From: a virus
DNA: 43,555 nucleotides
IMG/VR virus record: IMGVR_UViG_3300023174_000291
Span: 1 to 43,555 of that record
Reading direction: 5' to 3' (one strand)
Position 1 is the stretch's first letter. The number at the start of each line of letters is the position of its first letter. The position numbers and the translations under genes are program-made. A model generated the notes under the pieces. It had not been told where the DNA came from, searched no databases, and saw only the letters and a program-made list of their open reading frames with translations. Shown piece after piece: positions 5,766-12,949 of the stretch.

Positions 5766-7356
5766 TCCAAGGATTTGACTGGGTAAAAGATAAAGGCGAT
5801 AAGGGCGCGTGAATAGTTTTATTTTCATACAGCGCTAGAAGAATTGCTTCTGCTCTGTCAGGTGAATGAACTCCCCGCTTTTTCATGTCTGCCTTAGCCT
5901 CAATTTGAATACGCCCTGAAGAATCACTCTTATAGGACGGACCCGCTAATTGGGCTAGAACTTGTCTATCGACATCTAGTTTTAGTTCTTGTTGCCCGTC
6001 TCTGGGTTGCAATAATTGGCGGGTATTCCACCACATCTCTGCTCTTTGATTCTTAAACTTATTGGCATCTTTGGGACGCTCTGCAACATTGACCCCAACA
6101 ATATCGGCGCGAACTTGTTGCTCTTTGCACCATCTATCCAATAAAGACACAACTCCCCAGCCGACGCCGATGGTATCTATCTTGACCCGTACCCGCTCAG
6201 TTATACCTCTAGCGGTATGAACCTCAACGGCTTTCTCAATCTCTCGCATGACAACGCCCGCGACATCTACCGCGTTTGCATTTATCTTGCCTGATGAACG
6301 ATGAACCAATTTAACCGTGTATCCATCTGCGAGCGCTATAACAAATTCATCCCCACCATCGGATGCAATATCCACCCCTAATCGAATAATGTTAGATTCA
6401 AGTGGAGTTTCATTTTCCAAGGATTGCTCAGCCCACGCGTAAGGGATAACTTTGCCCGTACTGGATTTTGGAAACCTTGCATGGATGCGGGCTTCAGCAA
6501 AAGCAGAATCTTCCCCGAATTCAGAAACAACATCATTTACCCAAGATTTATCTATCAAGTGAGTTGCAACGCTGTGAGGCTCTACATGGTTGGGGCAACT
6601 CTTACACATTCCCGTTGGCTCACCCGTAAAGTTTGGCGTGTCGTAGGCAGATATAGGCAAGATATTGTAAATAGGCGATGAACAGATTCTTTCAAACCAA
6701 GTCTGTTCTGCATCCGTTGGAGGATTCCCTAAAACCAAAAGCCGTGTATGTCCACCCGTCATCAGGGCTTCAAGGGCATTGCCAATCATGTCCGAGATTC
6801 CGCCCGCTTCGTCTACAACAACGAGCATGTGAGGAGCGTGGATACCTTGAACTGCCGCCTCGTCATTATTAGATGCGGAGAATCCGTAGGCAACTACCGT
6901 GCCATCCATTTTCCATTCCGTAGTTAAGATTTCACCTGCGAGATTATTGGCTGTGTGAACTCTTCGCACATTCGCCCACATGATGTTTCGCACTTGCCTA
7001 AAAGTTGTGGCTGTTGTGATAGCAATTGCCGTCCCAGGCGGGTGAACTGAAATCCACCATGCAATTGCTCGCGCCGCCAAGTGAGATTTTCCAGGCGCGT
7101 GACAAGCGGGAACTACCGTTCTTTTATTATCTACAAGGGATTGTAAAATCTCTTTTTGTTTGCTCCATAGAACTTCGCCTAAGCCTTCTTCAACAAAACC
7201 AATAGGGTCATGTTCGTATCTAGCCCAAGGGTTTTTAATTTCTGCGTCTAAGATAATCGAGAGCGCATATTTCTCATCTTGGGTCAGGGATAGATAAATT
7301 TCATTTCGTTCTTCAATACTCGCCCCGAGAACTCTGTCTACTAGGCGCTCGTTCAT
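5758..7356 (-). CDS. terL: Terminase large subunit
   Basis: A 532-residue packaging motor that cuts concatemeric DNA and pumps it into the prohead. The ATPase domain has a Walker A-like ACHAPGKS at 84-91, a Walker B HMLVVVDEAGG at about 176-186 and a coupling motif near LLVLGNPP at 207-213. The C-terminal RNase H-like nuclease begins at LGVDIASDGGDEFVI near 326-340, with a second acidic site in KIDTIGVGWG and a last one in SPDRAEAILL. A CKSCPNH insert at 251-257 may bind zinc. The start overlaps the end of the small subunit gene by four bases. Unusually for a tailed phage, the gene closes the leftward replication operon instead of preceding the portal gene, which must lie beyond the right edge. 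Confidence 0.92.
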   Translation of the reverse strand: MNERLVDRVLGASIEERNEIYLSLTQDEKYALSIILDAEIKNPWARYEHDPIGFVEEGLGEVLWSKQKEILQSLVDNKRTVVPACHAPGKSHLAARAIAWWISVHPPGTAIAITTATTFRQVRNIMWANVRRVHTANNLAGEILTTEWKMDGTVVAYGFSASNNDEAAVQGIHAPHMLVVVDEAGGISDMIGNALEALMTGGHTRLLVLGNPPTDAEQTWFERICSSPIYNILPISAYDTPNFTGEPTGMCKSCPNHVEPHSVATHLIDKSWVNDVVSEFGEDSAFAEARIHARFPKSSTGKVIPYAWAEQSLENETPLESNIIRLGVDIASDGGDEFVIALADGYTVKLVHRSSGKINANAVDVAGVVMREIEKAVEVHTARGITERVRVKIDTIGVGWGVVSLLDRWCKEQQVRADIVGVNVAERPKDANKFKNQRAEMWWNTRQLLQPRDGQQELKLDVDRQVLAQLAGPSYKSDSSGRIQIEAKADMKKRGVHSPDRAEAILLALYENKTIHAPLSPLSFTQSNPWTM

Positions 7357-7904
7357 TCTTCTATTTCTAAATGCTTTCGCCTAATCGCAATGACTTGAGC
7401 AATTTTTTCTTCCAACTCACCCATATCAACGCTAATCTTCATGGCTTCCCCATCTTGACCCGTTACCTCTAGGCGCTCTTTACGCCCATAGGTATTTTGA
7501 CGGGTGCGCTCTAACCACCATGCCGCCGCTTGCCAAGTCCCATCATGTCCTGCCCTTTGGATGATTGAGACATTGCGAACCGTTGCTTCATCCCTTGCTT
7601 TTTCTACTGCGTCCAAAAATTCTAAATACTTAACCTCATTAGGAAGTAATTTAGCATCGGGTAATAATCGTCTACGCTCGGCTTCGTCTTTACCGCGAGC
7701 GCACCAACCAAAAAAGGTTGCCTTGCTGATGCCACAAGCGCCAGCCGCGTCGGAGGCATAGTTACCTAGACGAATCAACTCAACAATCTTGTCTTGCAAT
7801 TCAGGAGTTAGCATTGTTGGCTTTCCAACAGGTCGAGACTCAACAGCCTTTTTCTTCTTTACTGCCTTCTTTGCAACCGCTGTTGTCACTTTCTTTTCTG
7901 CCAT
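7353..7904 (-). CDS. terS: Terminase small subunit-like DNA-binding protein
   Basis: A protein of about 183 residues directly upstream of and overlapping terL. After a basic Lys/Ala-rich N-terminus comes a helix-turn-helix region with DKIVELIRLGNYASDAAGA, CGISKATFFGWCARGKDEA, then a long helical part (VKYLEFLDAVEKARDEATVRN) and WWLERTRQNTYGRKE. This helix-turn-helix plus helical oligomerisation layout is typical of small terminase subunits that recognise packaging sites. The start at 7904 has GGGAG eight bases upstream; in-frame ATGs at 7919 and 7946 lie within the preceding membrane-protein gene. The function rests mainly on position and fold pattern. Confidence 0.8.
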   Translation of the reverse strand: MAEKKVTTAVAKKAVKKKKAVESRPVGKPTMLTPELQDKIVELIRLGNYASDAAGACGISKATFFGWCARGKDEAERRRLLPDAKLLPNEVKYLEFLDAVEKARDEATVRNVSIIQRAGHDGTWQAAAWWLERTRQNTYGRKERLEVTGQDGEAMKISVDMGELEEKIAQVIAIRRKHLEIEE

Positions 7905-8005
7905 TCTCGAATCTCCCATGCAACTGCCCAAGTAATTACTACCCAAGCAAATATAGCCGTAAAAACTACGGTGTAATAAAAAAGATAAGCAATAACATTA
8001 CTCAT
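7886..8005 (-). CDS. Small membrane protein, 39 aa
   Basis: ATG at 8005 (overlapping the upstream stop as TGATG), with AGGA seven bases before it, runs to TGA at 7888-7886, overlapping the start of the small terminase by 19 bases. Nearly all of it is one hydrophobic helix (YLFYYTVVFTAIFAWVVIT), followed by a charged end (REWQKRK). Short membrane proteins of this kind are frequent in actinobacteriophages. Function unknown. Confidence 0.65.
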   Translation of the reverse strand: MSNVIAYLFYYTVVFTAIFAWVVITWAVAWEIREWQKRK

Positions 8006-8133
8006 CAAAATTCCTGCCCAATGTACCAAAATCCTAGTTCGATACCCCAGTTATATTTAGAGATGTTAAAGCCTAAAGCGAATCCGCTTGTTCGTCCCCA
8101 ACAAAACCAATACTTACCTATCTTTTTCTCCAT
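8005..8133 (-). CDS. Small aromatic-rich protein, 42 aa
   Basis: ATG at 8133 to TGA at 8007-8005. The product begins MEKKIGKYWFCWGRTSG and is rich in Trp, Phe, Tyr and Gly (FALGFNISKYNWGIELGFWYIG), as in a small beta hairpin protein. A GAAAGGG lies upstream at a slightly long distance. It overlaps the next gene by one base. The composition is coherent, so I treat it as a gene of unknown role. Confidence 0.55.
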   Translation of the reverse strand: MEKKIGKYWFCWGRTSGFALGFNISKYNWGIELGFWYIGQEF

Positions 8134-8142
8134 GGGTTTATT

Positions 8143-8829
8143 CTACCCTTTCATAACTTGTAGGCTGGCAAAAGTTTCTTGACCTTGCTTCTTTTTTAAG
8201 TGAGGTATGTTATTAACCACAATACCAATTTTGTTTGTGGAAAGCGTCGCGGCTAAAAGGTCAGAGCGTTCTTGGTCTGTATATCCCGCCTCTTCAAGCG
8301 CCTCCAAGGATGGAAATACATCAGCGTGGCGGTCATTTTCTTTGTCTACCAAGTGGTCTTGGGTTCCGCCCATGGAAAAGATGATGACAAAATTTGATGG
8401 CAACTCATGGCGCTTAACCATCTCTACTTCTTTGGTGTAAGCGTAGAAAAATACATGAGGATTCTCCATAGCAATATCCATCCAAAGTAAGAAATACGCT
8501 TCAGAATAGAAATCACCCGCATCATGGATTCTTACCGATTTACCCCCTTGGTAACGCTTTGCCTTCAACTCATCACTCACCCTAGTTTTCCACTCTAGGG
8601 GATTATCAAGAGTCAATTCAAGGTTGCGTACATGAGCCGCTTTTACATTTGAAAAGTTATAGGTGCCTGAGCGGGCATAACATAAATTGGCACACACCCC
8701 CGCGTTTGGACAGGTAAGAAAATTCTTGCCGTTGGATAGTTTTGCCGCGAGCGCTGGAATCGACCAAGTGAAGATTCCATCCACTTTAAGTTCTCTGTTG
8801 CCGTTTGTAAGTAGGTATTTAATTGGCAT
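8143..8829 (-). CDS. GP88-family protein (PF17338-like)
   Basis: The start at 8829 is chosen because it overlaps the upstream stop (TAATG) and has GAGGAG in front. About 228 residues. Its signature is a Cys-rich block CPNAGVCANLCYARSGTYNF at about 41-60 (after this start), then VRIHDAGDFYSEAYFLLWMDIA and VFFYAYTKE. This matches the Gene product 88 family of mycobacteriophages and other actinophages, which has no established function. The four Cys may bind metal and the HD-GDFY block looks like an active site. It lies between the ParB-like gene and the terminase operon. Confidence 0.8.
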   Translation of the reverse strand: MPIKYLLTNGNRELKVDGIFTWSIPALAAKLSNGKNFLTCPNAGVCANLCYARSGTYNFSNVKAAHVRNLELTLDNPLEWKTRVSDELKAKRYQGGKSVRIHDAGDFYSEAYFLLWMDIAMENPHVFFYAYTKEVEMVKRHELPSNFVIIFSMGGTQDHLVDKENDRHADVFPSLEALEEAGYTDQERSDLLAATLSTNKIGIVVNNIPHLKKKQGQETFASLQVMKG

Positions 8830-10016
8830 TATTGCTCCTCTGTTGTACAAGCATCTAGCGGAATCCTAAGCAACTCAGCAATATCGTTCCAGCCATAGAT
8901 TGCGTTAGCCCATGTATTTACATCTTCAGTATGAACCCTCATATTAAATTCGCCAACTCGGATAGTGCTACGACCCACAGGAATATGCCCAGGCTTTGAC
9001 TTTCCCCCAGAAAGTATCTCGGCGACCTCTTCAGCACTAAACCCTGTCCCAACAAGATTTGTGGAGGTGAGCAATGTGTTTAATTCCTGTGAGTCGTAAG
9101 TTGCTAAATCAGATGTTCGGTTGTCCACAATCAAAATCTTTATTTCTTCAACATCATCAACATCAATCCAATGAACTGCAATCTTCTCCCAGCCTAATTG
9201 GAGCGCCGCTTGAAATGTGTGGTTTCCTGATACGCAATGCTTGGTTGCCCGATTTACCACAATTGGTCGGTATTGCCCCATTTGTGAAAGGGACTCAATA
9301 ATTGCCCCAATATCGCCTTCTCGCGGGTTTAGAGGATGAGCCGATATGTCTTTAACCGATACAGTCTCTACATCGCTAGGGAGGCTATCTGGCGGCTCTG
9401 GTAGGCGTTCTAAAGTTTCAGATTTACGCTCTGGGAATCCAAGGCGTTCTTTAATTCCGTTGATGGCTTTTGAGCGCGTCTTGCCGAACTCTTCGAACAG
9501 TTGTTCGACCCATGCTTTATAGGCATCTGCATCTATCGTGAAGCGCCAAGCGCCAATCTTTACTTCAGGGTCAGACTTTGCCTTACTTCCACCCATAGGC
9601 TCTTTTTGATTTCCTTTTATCAATCTATCAAGAGTCTCAACCTCGGAGGCGGTAAAGCCTGTTCCATCCAACTCAGGTAAAGCGCTGAGAAGGGATTTAA
9701 GAAGTGGCTCGTTGTATCCTGCTAAATCTGTTAATCGGTTATCAGCCAAGACAATTTTGCGAGCGCTTGATTCATTTACATCAATGCGCGTTATCTTGAT
9801 TTTTTTCCAGCCAAGTTTCTTCGCCGCTTTGAGTGTGTGATTACCAGCAAGTACAAAGTTTGTTCCCTCTTGAACTACGATAGGTCTGTATTGACCATGA
9901 GCCTTGAGGGAAGAAGCAATCGCATCTATATCACCACGACGGGGATTAGATGGATATGCAATCAGGGTTGAAATAGAAACAGATTCAACTCCGCTTACTT
10001 TAATGTTGGCTTTCAT
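8829..10016 (-). CDS. Tandem ParB-like nuclease-domain protein
   Basis: A 395-residue protein made of two copies of one unit. Each has a ParB/sulfiredoxin-like domain: YPSNPRRGDIDAIASSL, HGQYRPIVVQ, LAGNHTLKAAKKLGW in the first, and HPLNPREGDIGAIIESL, MGQYRPIVVN, SGNHTFQAALQLGW in the second. Each is followed by a D-NR-DLA segment and a small C-terminal module (IGAWRFTIDADAYKAWVEQL against VGEFNMRVHTEDVNTWANAI). A Gly-Asn-His replaces the more usual GHHR. The proteins may bind DNA or support a modification enzyme; ParB domains are often coupled to methyltransferases, but none is adjacent. A LexA-type palindrome lies inside the coding region. Confidence 0.82.
   Translation of the reverse strand: MKANIKVSGVESVSISTLIAYPSNPRRGDIDAIASSLKAHGQYRPIVVQEGTNFVLAGNHTLKAAKKLGWKKIKITRIDVNESSARKIVLADNRLTDLAGYNEPLLKSLLSALPELDGTGFTASEVETLDRLIKGNQKEPMGGSKAKSDPEVKIGAWRFTIDADAYKAWVEQLFEEFGKTRSKAINGIKERLGFPERKSETLERLPEPPDSLPSDVETVSVKDISAHPLNPREGDIGAIIESLSQMGQYRPIVVNRATKHCVSGNHTFQAALQLGWEKIAVHWIDVDDVEEIKILIVDNRTSDLATYDSQELNTLLTSTNLVGTGFSAEEVAEILSGGKSKPGHIPVGRSTIRVGEFNMRVHTEDVNTWANAIYGWNDIAELLRIPLDACTTEEQ
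9494..9507. promoter_or_regulatory. Second LexA-type palindrome, intragenic
   Basis: CGAACAGTTGTTCG fits CGAAC-N4-GTTCG and extends to a 16-bp palindrome (9493-9508). It lies in the linker between the two repeats of the ParB-like gene, where it encodes VEQLFEEF. Intragenic LexA sites occur in bacteria, but its coding position makes a regulatory role uncertain. Confidence 0.35.
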
Positions 10017-10048
10017 TAACCTTTACCTAACTCTCGCTAAGTAAAGGC

Positions 10049-10348
10049 TTAGACGGATGGACGGGGAGGGCGACCTCTACGGCGAATTAAGTTTCCTTGC
10101 GCGTCGTATTCTGGCTCACGGTCAATATCGTTGCGGATGATTTTGTAAATCAACTGCTCGGACACTCCCATTGCTTCAGCAATCTCTCGGTAGGTAATTC
10201 GCTGTTTGCGAAGTCGAAGAATTGTTTGTTTTCTTCGTTTGCCTAAGTCTTGAATCTGATTTTGGTGTTCTCTGATTGCGTCTGTAAGAACTTTTACATC
10301 ATTCAATCCGCGACCATCCAGTTCTGTTGCTTCTAGTATGTTACCCAT
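10049..10348 (-). CDS. Helix-turn-helix DNA-binding protein, 99 aa
   Basis: Starts at 10348 with GAGGGAACT upstream. An N-terminal helix is followed by a basic coiled segment (LGKRRKQTILRLRKQ) and a classic helix-turn-helix, ITYREIAEAMGVSEQLIYKII at about 51-71, then a basic Arg/Pro-rich tail (RRRGRPPRP) that could act as an AT-hook. The family resembles sigma-factor region 4 or small resolvase-type domains. It is probably a transcription regulator, or an accessory factor of the ParB-like protein just downstream. Confidence 0.75.
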   Translation of the reverse strand: MGNILEATELDGRGLNDVKVLTDAIREHQNQIQDLGKRRKQTILRLRKQRITYREIAEAMGVSEQLIYKIIRNDIDREPEYDAQGNLIRRRGRPPRPSV

Positions 10349-10350
10349 TT

Positions 10351-10548
10351 TTAGTTCCCTCCGAATATCTTGTCTAGTGCTTCATCAACATTATCTTCAG
10401 GGTATTCTCTGTGGATAGTCTTGAAAGTTTCTAAATCATTTTTAAGTTTTGCTTTGTGATAGGCGATTGCAATTGCAATATAAAACGGTGCCAAGAAAAG
10501 AAGCGCCACTCCCGTTCCAAAAACCGTGAATATTAAATCCCAGTTCAT
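10351..10548 (-). CDS. Small membrane protein, 65 aa
   Basis: The start overlaps the RusA-like gene end by four bases (ATGA), with GAGGAAG upstream. One transmembrane segment at about residues 6-30 (FTVFGTGVALLFLAPFYIAIA) is followed by a charged cytoplasmic-type tail with acidic residues (EYPEDNVDEALDKIF). There is no signal peptidase site. Function unknown; its place among replication genes is typical of small actinophage membrane genes. Confidence 0.7.
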   Translation of the reverse strand: MNWDLIFTVFGTGVALLFLAPFYIAIAIAYHKAKLKNDLETFKTIHREYPEDNVDEALDKIFGGN

Positions 10549-10952
10549 ATCTTCCTCTCTTTCTTTGCTCCTCGTATGTAAAGCACTAATGAATTTTTAT
10601 CATTTTGTGGTGGTAAAAATATTAACGATTTCATATACTGCGGTGAGTCATCTGGTAACACACCCGCATCTACGATTCCGTCAATTGCCGCTTTGACTGC
10701 TGGGTTACACGCCCCTACATCTTGTAACCGTCCGCCCTTTTGGTGAGGTTCGGCAGTCACACTTATCCACGACATAGGAGGTATCCTCTCAGATTTAGCC
10801 AGAAGTTCAAAAGCCGTGCGCCAAGTCTTGACCAACTCAGCCCTTGCCCATCGGTTCCCCGCTCGCTCCGCGTTTGTTGTCCACGGTCTTTGTTCCAACT
10901 CAAGGCGGTAAACCAATTGTTCTTCTTCGTCTGTTCGGCATAAGCAATACAT
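10545..10952 (-). CDS. RusA-like Holliday junction resolvase
   Basis: Residues after position 13 match the RusA pattern: YRLELEQRPWTTNAERAGNRW at the start, then a core with GRLQDVGACNPAVKAAIDGIVDAGVLPDDSPQY, which holds the acidic residues (D in LQDVGA, D in AIDG, DD in LPDDS) and the Lys expected of RusA dimers. It cuts four-way junctions, useful for debranching DNA before packaging. The start is uncertain: the ATG at 10952 lacks a clear Shine-Dalgarno, and a TTG at codon 13 in front of VYRLELE would give a more usual N-terminus. Confidence 0.75.
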   Translation of the reverse strand: MYCLCRTDEEEQLVYRLELEQRPWTTNAERAGNRWARAELVKTWRTAFELLAKSERIPPMSWISVTAEPHQKGGRLQDVGACNPAVKAAIDGIVDAGVLPDDSPQYMKSLIFLPPQNDKNSLVLYIRGAKKERKI

Positions 10953-10962
10953 AAAGTGAACA

Positions 10963-11343
10963 TTAGGCTAATGTCCATTTTGTGTCGAATCGCCGTTTTT
11001 CTCCATCATTGGTGATAATCCAAATTTTCCCTGAATTATCAATAAATGGAATTTCTTCCGCGTTTTGTATTTTGAAAAGTAGGTAGCCGTGTTGTCTGGC
11101 TAAATCCCGATTGGACTCAACCCAGCCATGACAGCCATCAACCCCAGACCCGCATAAAACAATGAGATTGGCGGGTAAATGTAGGTTTGCATCGCGACTG
11201 CCGCCCATTTGTCGAGGCGCTCTGTGATGAACTGAGAACCCAAATTGAGTGGCTCCACCATCACAACGCTCGCACTTATAGTAGGCGCGAGCCAAAACTG
11301 TAAAGCGAACTTCATCCTCAACCTTTAGTTTAGGCTTTGCCAT
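10963..11343 (-). CDS. HNH endonuclease
   Basis: A protein of about 126 residues with an HNH (beta-beta-alpha metal) core: YYKCERCDGG, then FSVHHRAPRQMGGSRD, NLIVLCGSGVDGCHGWVESN. The paired His, Asn and final His with the two Cys pairs fit a zinc-stabilised HNH nuclease. The start at 11343 (MAKPKLKVEDE) has GAGAG just before it and gives a typical short basic N-terminus. An in-frame ATG at 11430 has no Shine-Dalgarno. Phage HNH proteins may act in packaging with terminase or as mobile nucleases. Here it sits between replication genes and not beside terL. Confidence 0.85.
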   Translation of the reverse strand: MAKPKLKVEDEVRFTVLARAYYKCERCDGGATQFGFSVHHRAPRQMGGSRDANLHLPANLIVLCGSGVDGCHGWVESNRDLARQHGYLLFKIQNAEEIPFIDNSGKIWIITNDGEKRRFDTKWTLA

Positions 11344-11423
11344 TGGACTCTCGCATCCGCGAGGGCGTCCATGCAAGCAGGGCATATCTTTGCTTGGCTC
11401 TGACTCGCCAGTAAAAAAGCCAA
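11325..11423 (-). CDS. Possible small Cys protein, start uncertain
   Basis: The gap between the genes ending at 11443 and starting at 11343 is open in one frame ending at 11325 with a gene-like tail: AKICPACMDALADARVQW. The CPACMDALADA pattern resembles small zinc proteins of actinophages. A TTG at 11423 is the only conventional start; translation may instead begin upstream at a non-standard codon. It overlaps the nuclease start by 19 bases. Confidence 0.3.
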   Translation of the reverse strand: MAFLLASQSQAKICPACMDALADARVQWQSLN

Positions 11424-11442
11424 ACGACATATTGGAATATTT

Positions 11443-11838
11443 TCATAGGTCAGATGCCACCTCTCCTGTATTTTTTTCCAAAGGAGCATCAACATCCACC
11501 TTTCTAAAATGCGTTCTAATTTCAGCCAAATACTTTTCAACTACCTCTGGTGAAGCAGACTTTGAACGAATATCTTCCAACTCCAACATAAACGATTTTG
11601 TTTCCTCTCGTTCTCTTTCATTGCGTTTTTGTCTTGCCCACTCGTTATTAAAATAACTAGGTTGAATCACCGTGTCTTTTTGGCTGTAATGAACACCTAC
11701 ATAAAACTTAGCGAACTCAAATGTCATTGGTTCATACAATGTCGTAAACCAAGCCATAATTTTTCCTTCATCGGCTTGGAGCCGTCCATCAAAAAGACAA
11801 CAATAAGCAAACAACTGGGCAACTTCAGAACGGGTCAT
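11443..11838 (-). CDS. Actinophage replication-region protein, 131 aa
   Basis: The start at 11838 overlaps the end of the replication organizer by 14 bases. The frame is open further up, but that part shadows the upstream gene. The protein begins MTRSEVAQLFAYCCLFDGRLQADEGKIMAWFTTL, then MTFEFAKFYVGVHYS, VIQPSYFNNEWARQK and a long charged helix. This arrangement (helical domain, HY, ..P..F/I) is common next to replication genes in actinobacteriophages. A helicase-loader-like or scaffold role in replication is inferred from position only. Confidence 0.75.
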   Translation of the reverse strand: MTRSEVAQLFAYCCLFDGRLQADEGKIMAWFTTLYEPMTFEFAKFYVGVHYSQKDTVIQPSYFNNEWARQKRNEREREETKSFMLELEDIRSKSASPEVVEKYLAEIRTHFRKVDVDAPLEKNTGEVASDL

Positions 11839-12577
11839 TTTCCAAAGCCTTTCCATCCTCAGTAATAAATCTTTCCGCAATTTCAAGCGCTCGCATGACT
11901 GAACTCTCTGTTCTCGTTTGATTGCCACTTTTAACTGGCAATGCCTCATCGCCCCATCTTTCTTGATTGAGCCAAGTTGTCGCATGAGGCGTGAACTCAG
12001 GATTGCGGTTTGGGTCAGAAGAAAATCTAACTGCGCCATCAATTATTGTTTGAGCGCTTGCTTTTTTCAGCGCTTTTTTCCACGCAACTAAAGCCGCCCC
12101 TTTTGCTTGACGCCTTGGGTAAACCTGCCAAAAAGAATCGAACTCAATCTCCGAAGGAGATTTAGGTATATCTTTATCTTTATTGGGTATGGGTATGGGT
12201 ATGGGTATGGGACGCAATTTCACATCAGTTTGTAACGGCGTTACATCAGCGTTACTTGACAACTTGGAACGATGTTTTTCTAGCCTTTTCCTATCGGTTT
12301 CACGCTTAGTTAGCACCCTTTCCTTGGTAAATTGATACTCGTCATAACTTAATATTTTGATAAAATTTTCAGAAAGTTCCCACAAGTTTGAAGCAACTAA
12401 GGACGAAATATGACGCGAGTTTGCAAACGATTTGACCGTTTTTAGGGGCAAAATTCCGTCAGTTAAATAACGGTTGGAATAACAAAGCGCGGTTATGTAT
12501 AACCTAAAAGCCTTATCACTCAACCCAATAACTTTTGGATGGTCTGGAAAACTGTCGTCGATTCTTACCCAAGCCAT
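11825..12577 (-). CDS. Replication initiation / replisome organizer protein
   Basis: A 250-residue protein with an N-terminal winged-helix-like domain (MAWVRIDDSFPDHPKVIGLSD, then helical AFRLYITALCYSNRYLTDG), a charged low-complexity linker containing PIPIPIPIP, and a C-terminal domain with FDSFWQVYPRRQAKGAALVAW and TPHATTWLNQERW. Both ends fit phage replication organizers that recruit DnaB-type helicase to an origin. The linker is encoded by four GGGTAT units (complement strand), a possible length-variable tract. The start at 12577 follows GAGGGAG. It lies downstream of the ERF and winged-helix genes in the early operon. Confidence 0.8.
   Translation of the reverse strand: MAWVRIDDSFPDHPKVIGLSDKAFRLYITALCYSNRYLTDGILPLKTVKSFANSRHISSLVASNLWELSENFIKILSYDEYQFTKERVLTKRETDRKRLEKHRSKLSSNADVTPLQTDVKLRPIPIPIPIPNKDKDIPKSPSEIEFDSFWQVYPRRQAKGAALVAWKKALKKASAQTIIDGAVRFSSDPNRNPEFTPHATTWLNQERWGDEALPVKSGNQTRTESSVMRALEIAERFITEDGKALENDPF
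12185..12208. repeat. GGGTAT x4 microsatellite inside the replication gene
   Basis: Four perfect GGGTAT hexamers in a row on the + strand. They encode alternating Pro-Ile in the linker of the replication organizer. Loss or gain of a unit would change linker length without shifting the frame. Confidence 0.8.
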
Positions 12578-12589
12578 TACTTCTCCCTC

Positions 12590-12949
12590 TTACAAATGAT
12601 GACCGCAATTTGGACATTGCTTTTTGTTTCCTTGTTTTTCAATGGTTCGCCCGAAAACATGGCGAACATCTACATAAATCTTGCAATGGTCACGGGTTTC
12701 TTTTAGCCGCGCAATTCTTCCAGTCTTATGAAGAACGGACAATACACCCGATGCTGAACCATGATGCAAACCAGTAACCTCAGCAAACTCTTTCCAAGTT
12801 AATCCGTTATGCCCGTATTGATATAAAAGAGATAACGCTTGCGCTTGACGCAATGCAGTTTTCCCAGACCTATCAGAATGGCGAGCGCGTTCCTCCGAGG
12901 TATCCGTTCCCGAATACCCCGAAGTACCAGCATAAGGCAACTCAGGCAT
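12590..12949 (-). CDS. Winged-helix DNA-binding protein with zinc tail
   Basis: About 119 residues from the ATG at 12949, which overlaps the end of the ERF gene. The middle is a MarR/LexA-like winged helix: LRQAQALSLLYQYGHNGLTW, KEFAEVTGLHHGSASGVLSVL, then a wing (GRIARLKETRDHCKIYV). It ends QCPNCGHHL, a knuckle that could bind zinc together with upstream Cys/His. Proteins of this type are common beside recombination genes in actinobacteriophages and may regulate the operon or act in replication. Confidence 0.75.
   Translation of the reverse strand: MPELPYAGTSGYSGTDTSEERARHSDRSGKTALRQAQALSLLYQYGHNGLTWKEFAEVTGLHHGSASGVLSVLHKTGRIARLKETRDHCKIYVDVRHVFGRTIEKQGNKKQCPNCGHHL

Noticed and set aside
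8048-8064. CCCCAGTTATATTTA resembling the recurrent promoter on the + strand
   Set aside because: It lies inside the leftward 42-residue gene, spacing to the hexamer differs and no rightward gene follows.
8575-8590. ACCCTAGTTTTCC, another decamer-like match
   Set aside because: Inside the GP88 coding region with no -10 hexamer at the right distance; treated as chance.
11330-11446. Alternative frame MKIFQYVVWLFYW in the gap before the HNH gene
   Set aside because: It has an ATGA overlap start but an improbable Trp/Arg-rich composition; the frame ending AKICPACMDALADARVQW looks more gene-like.
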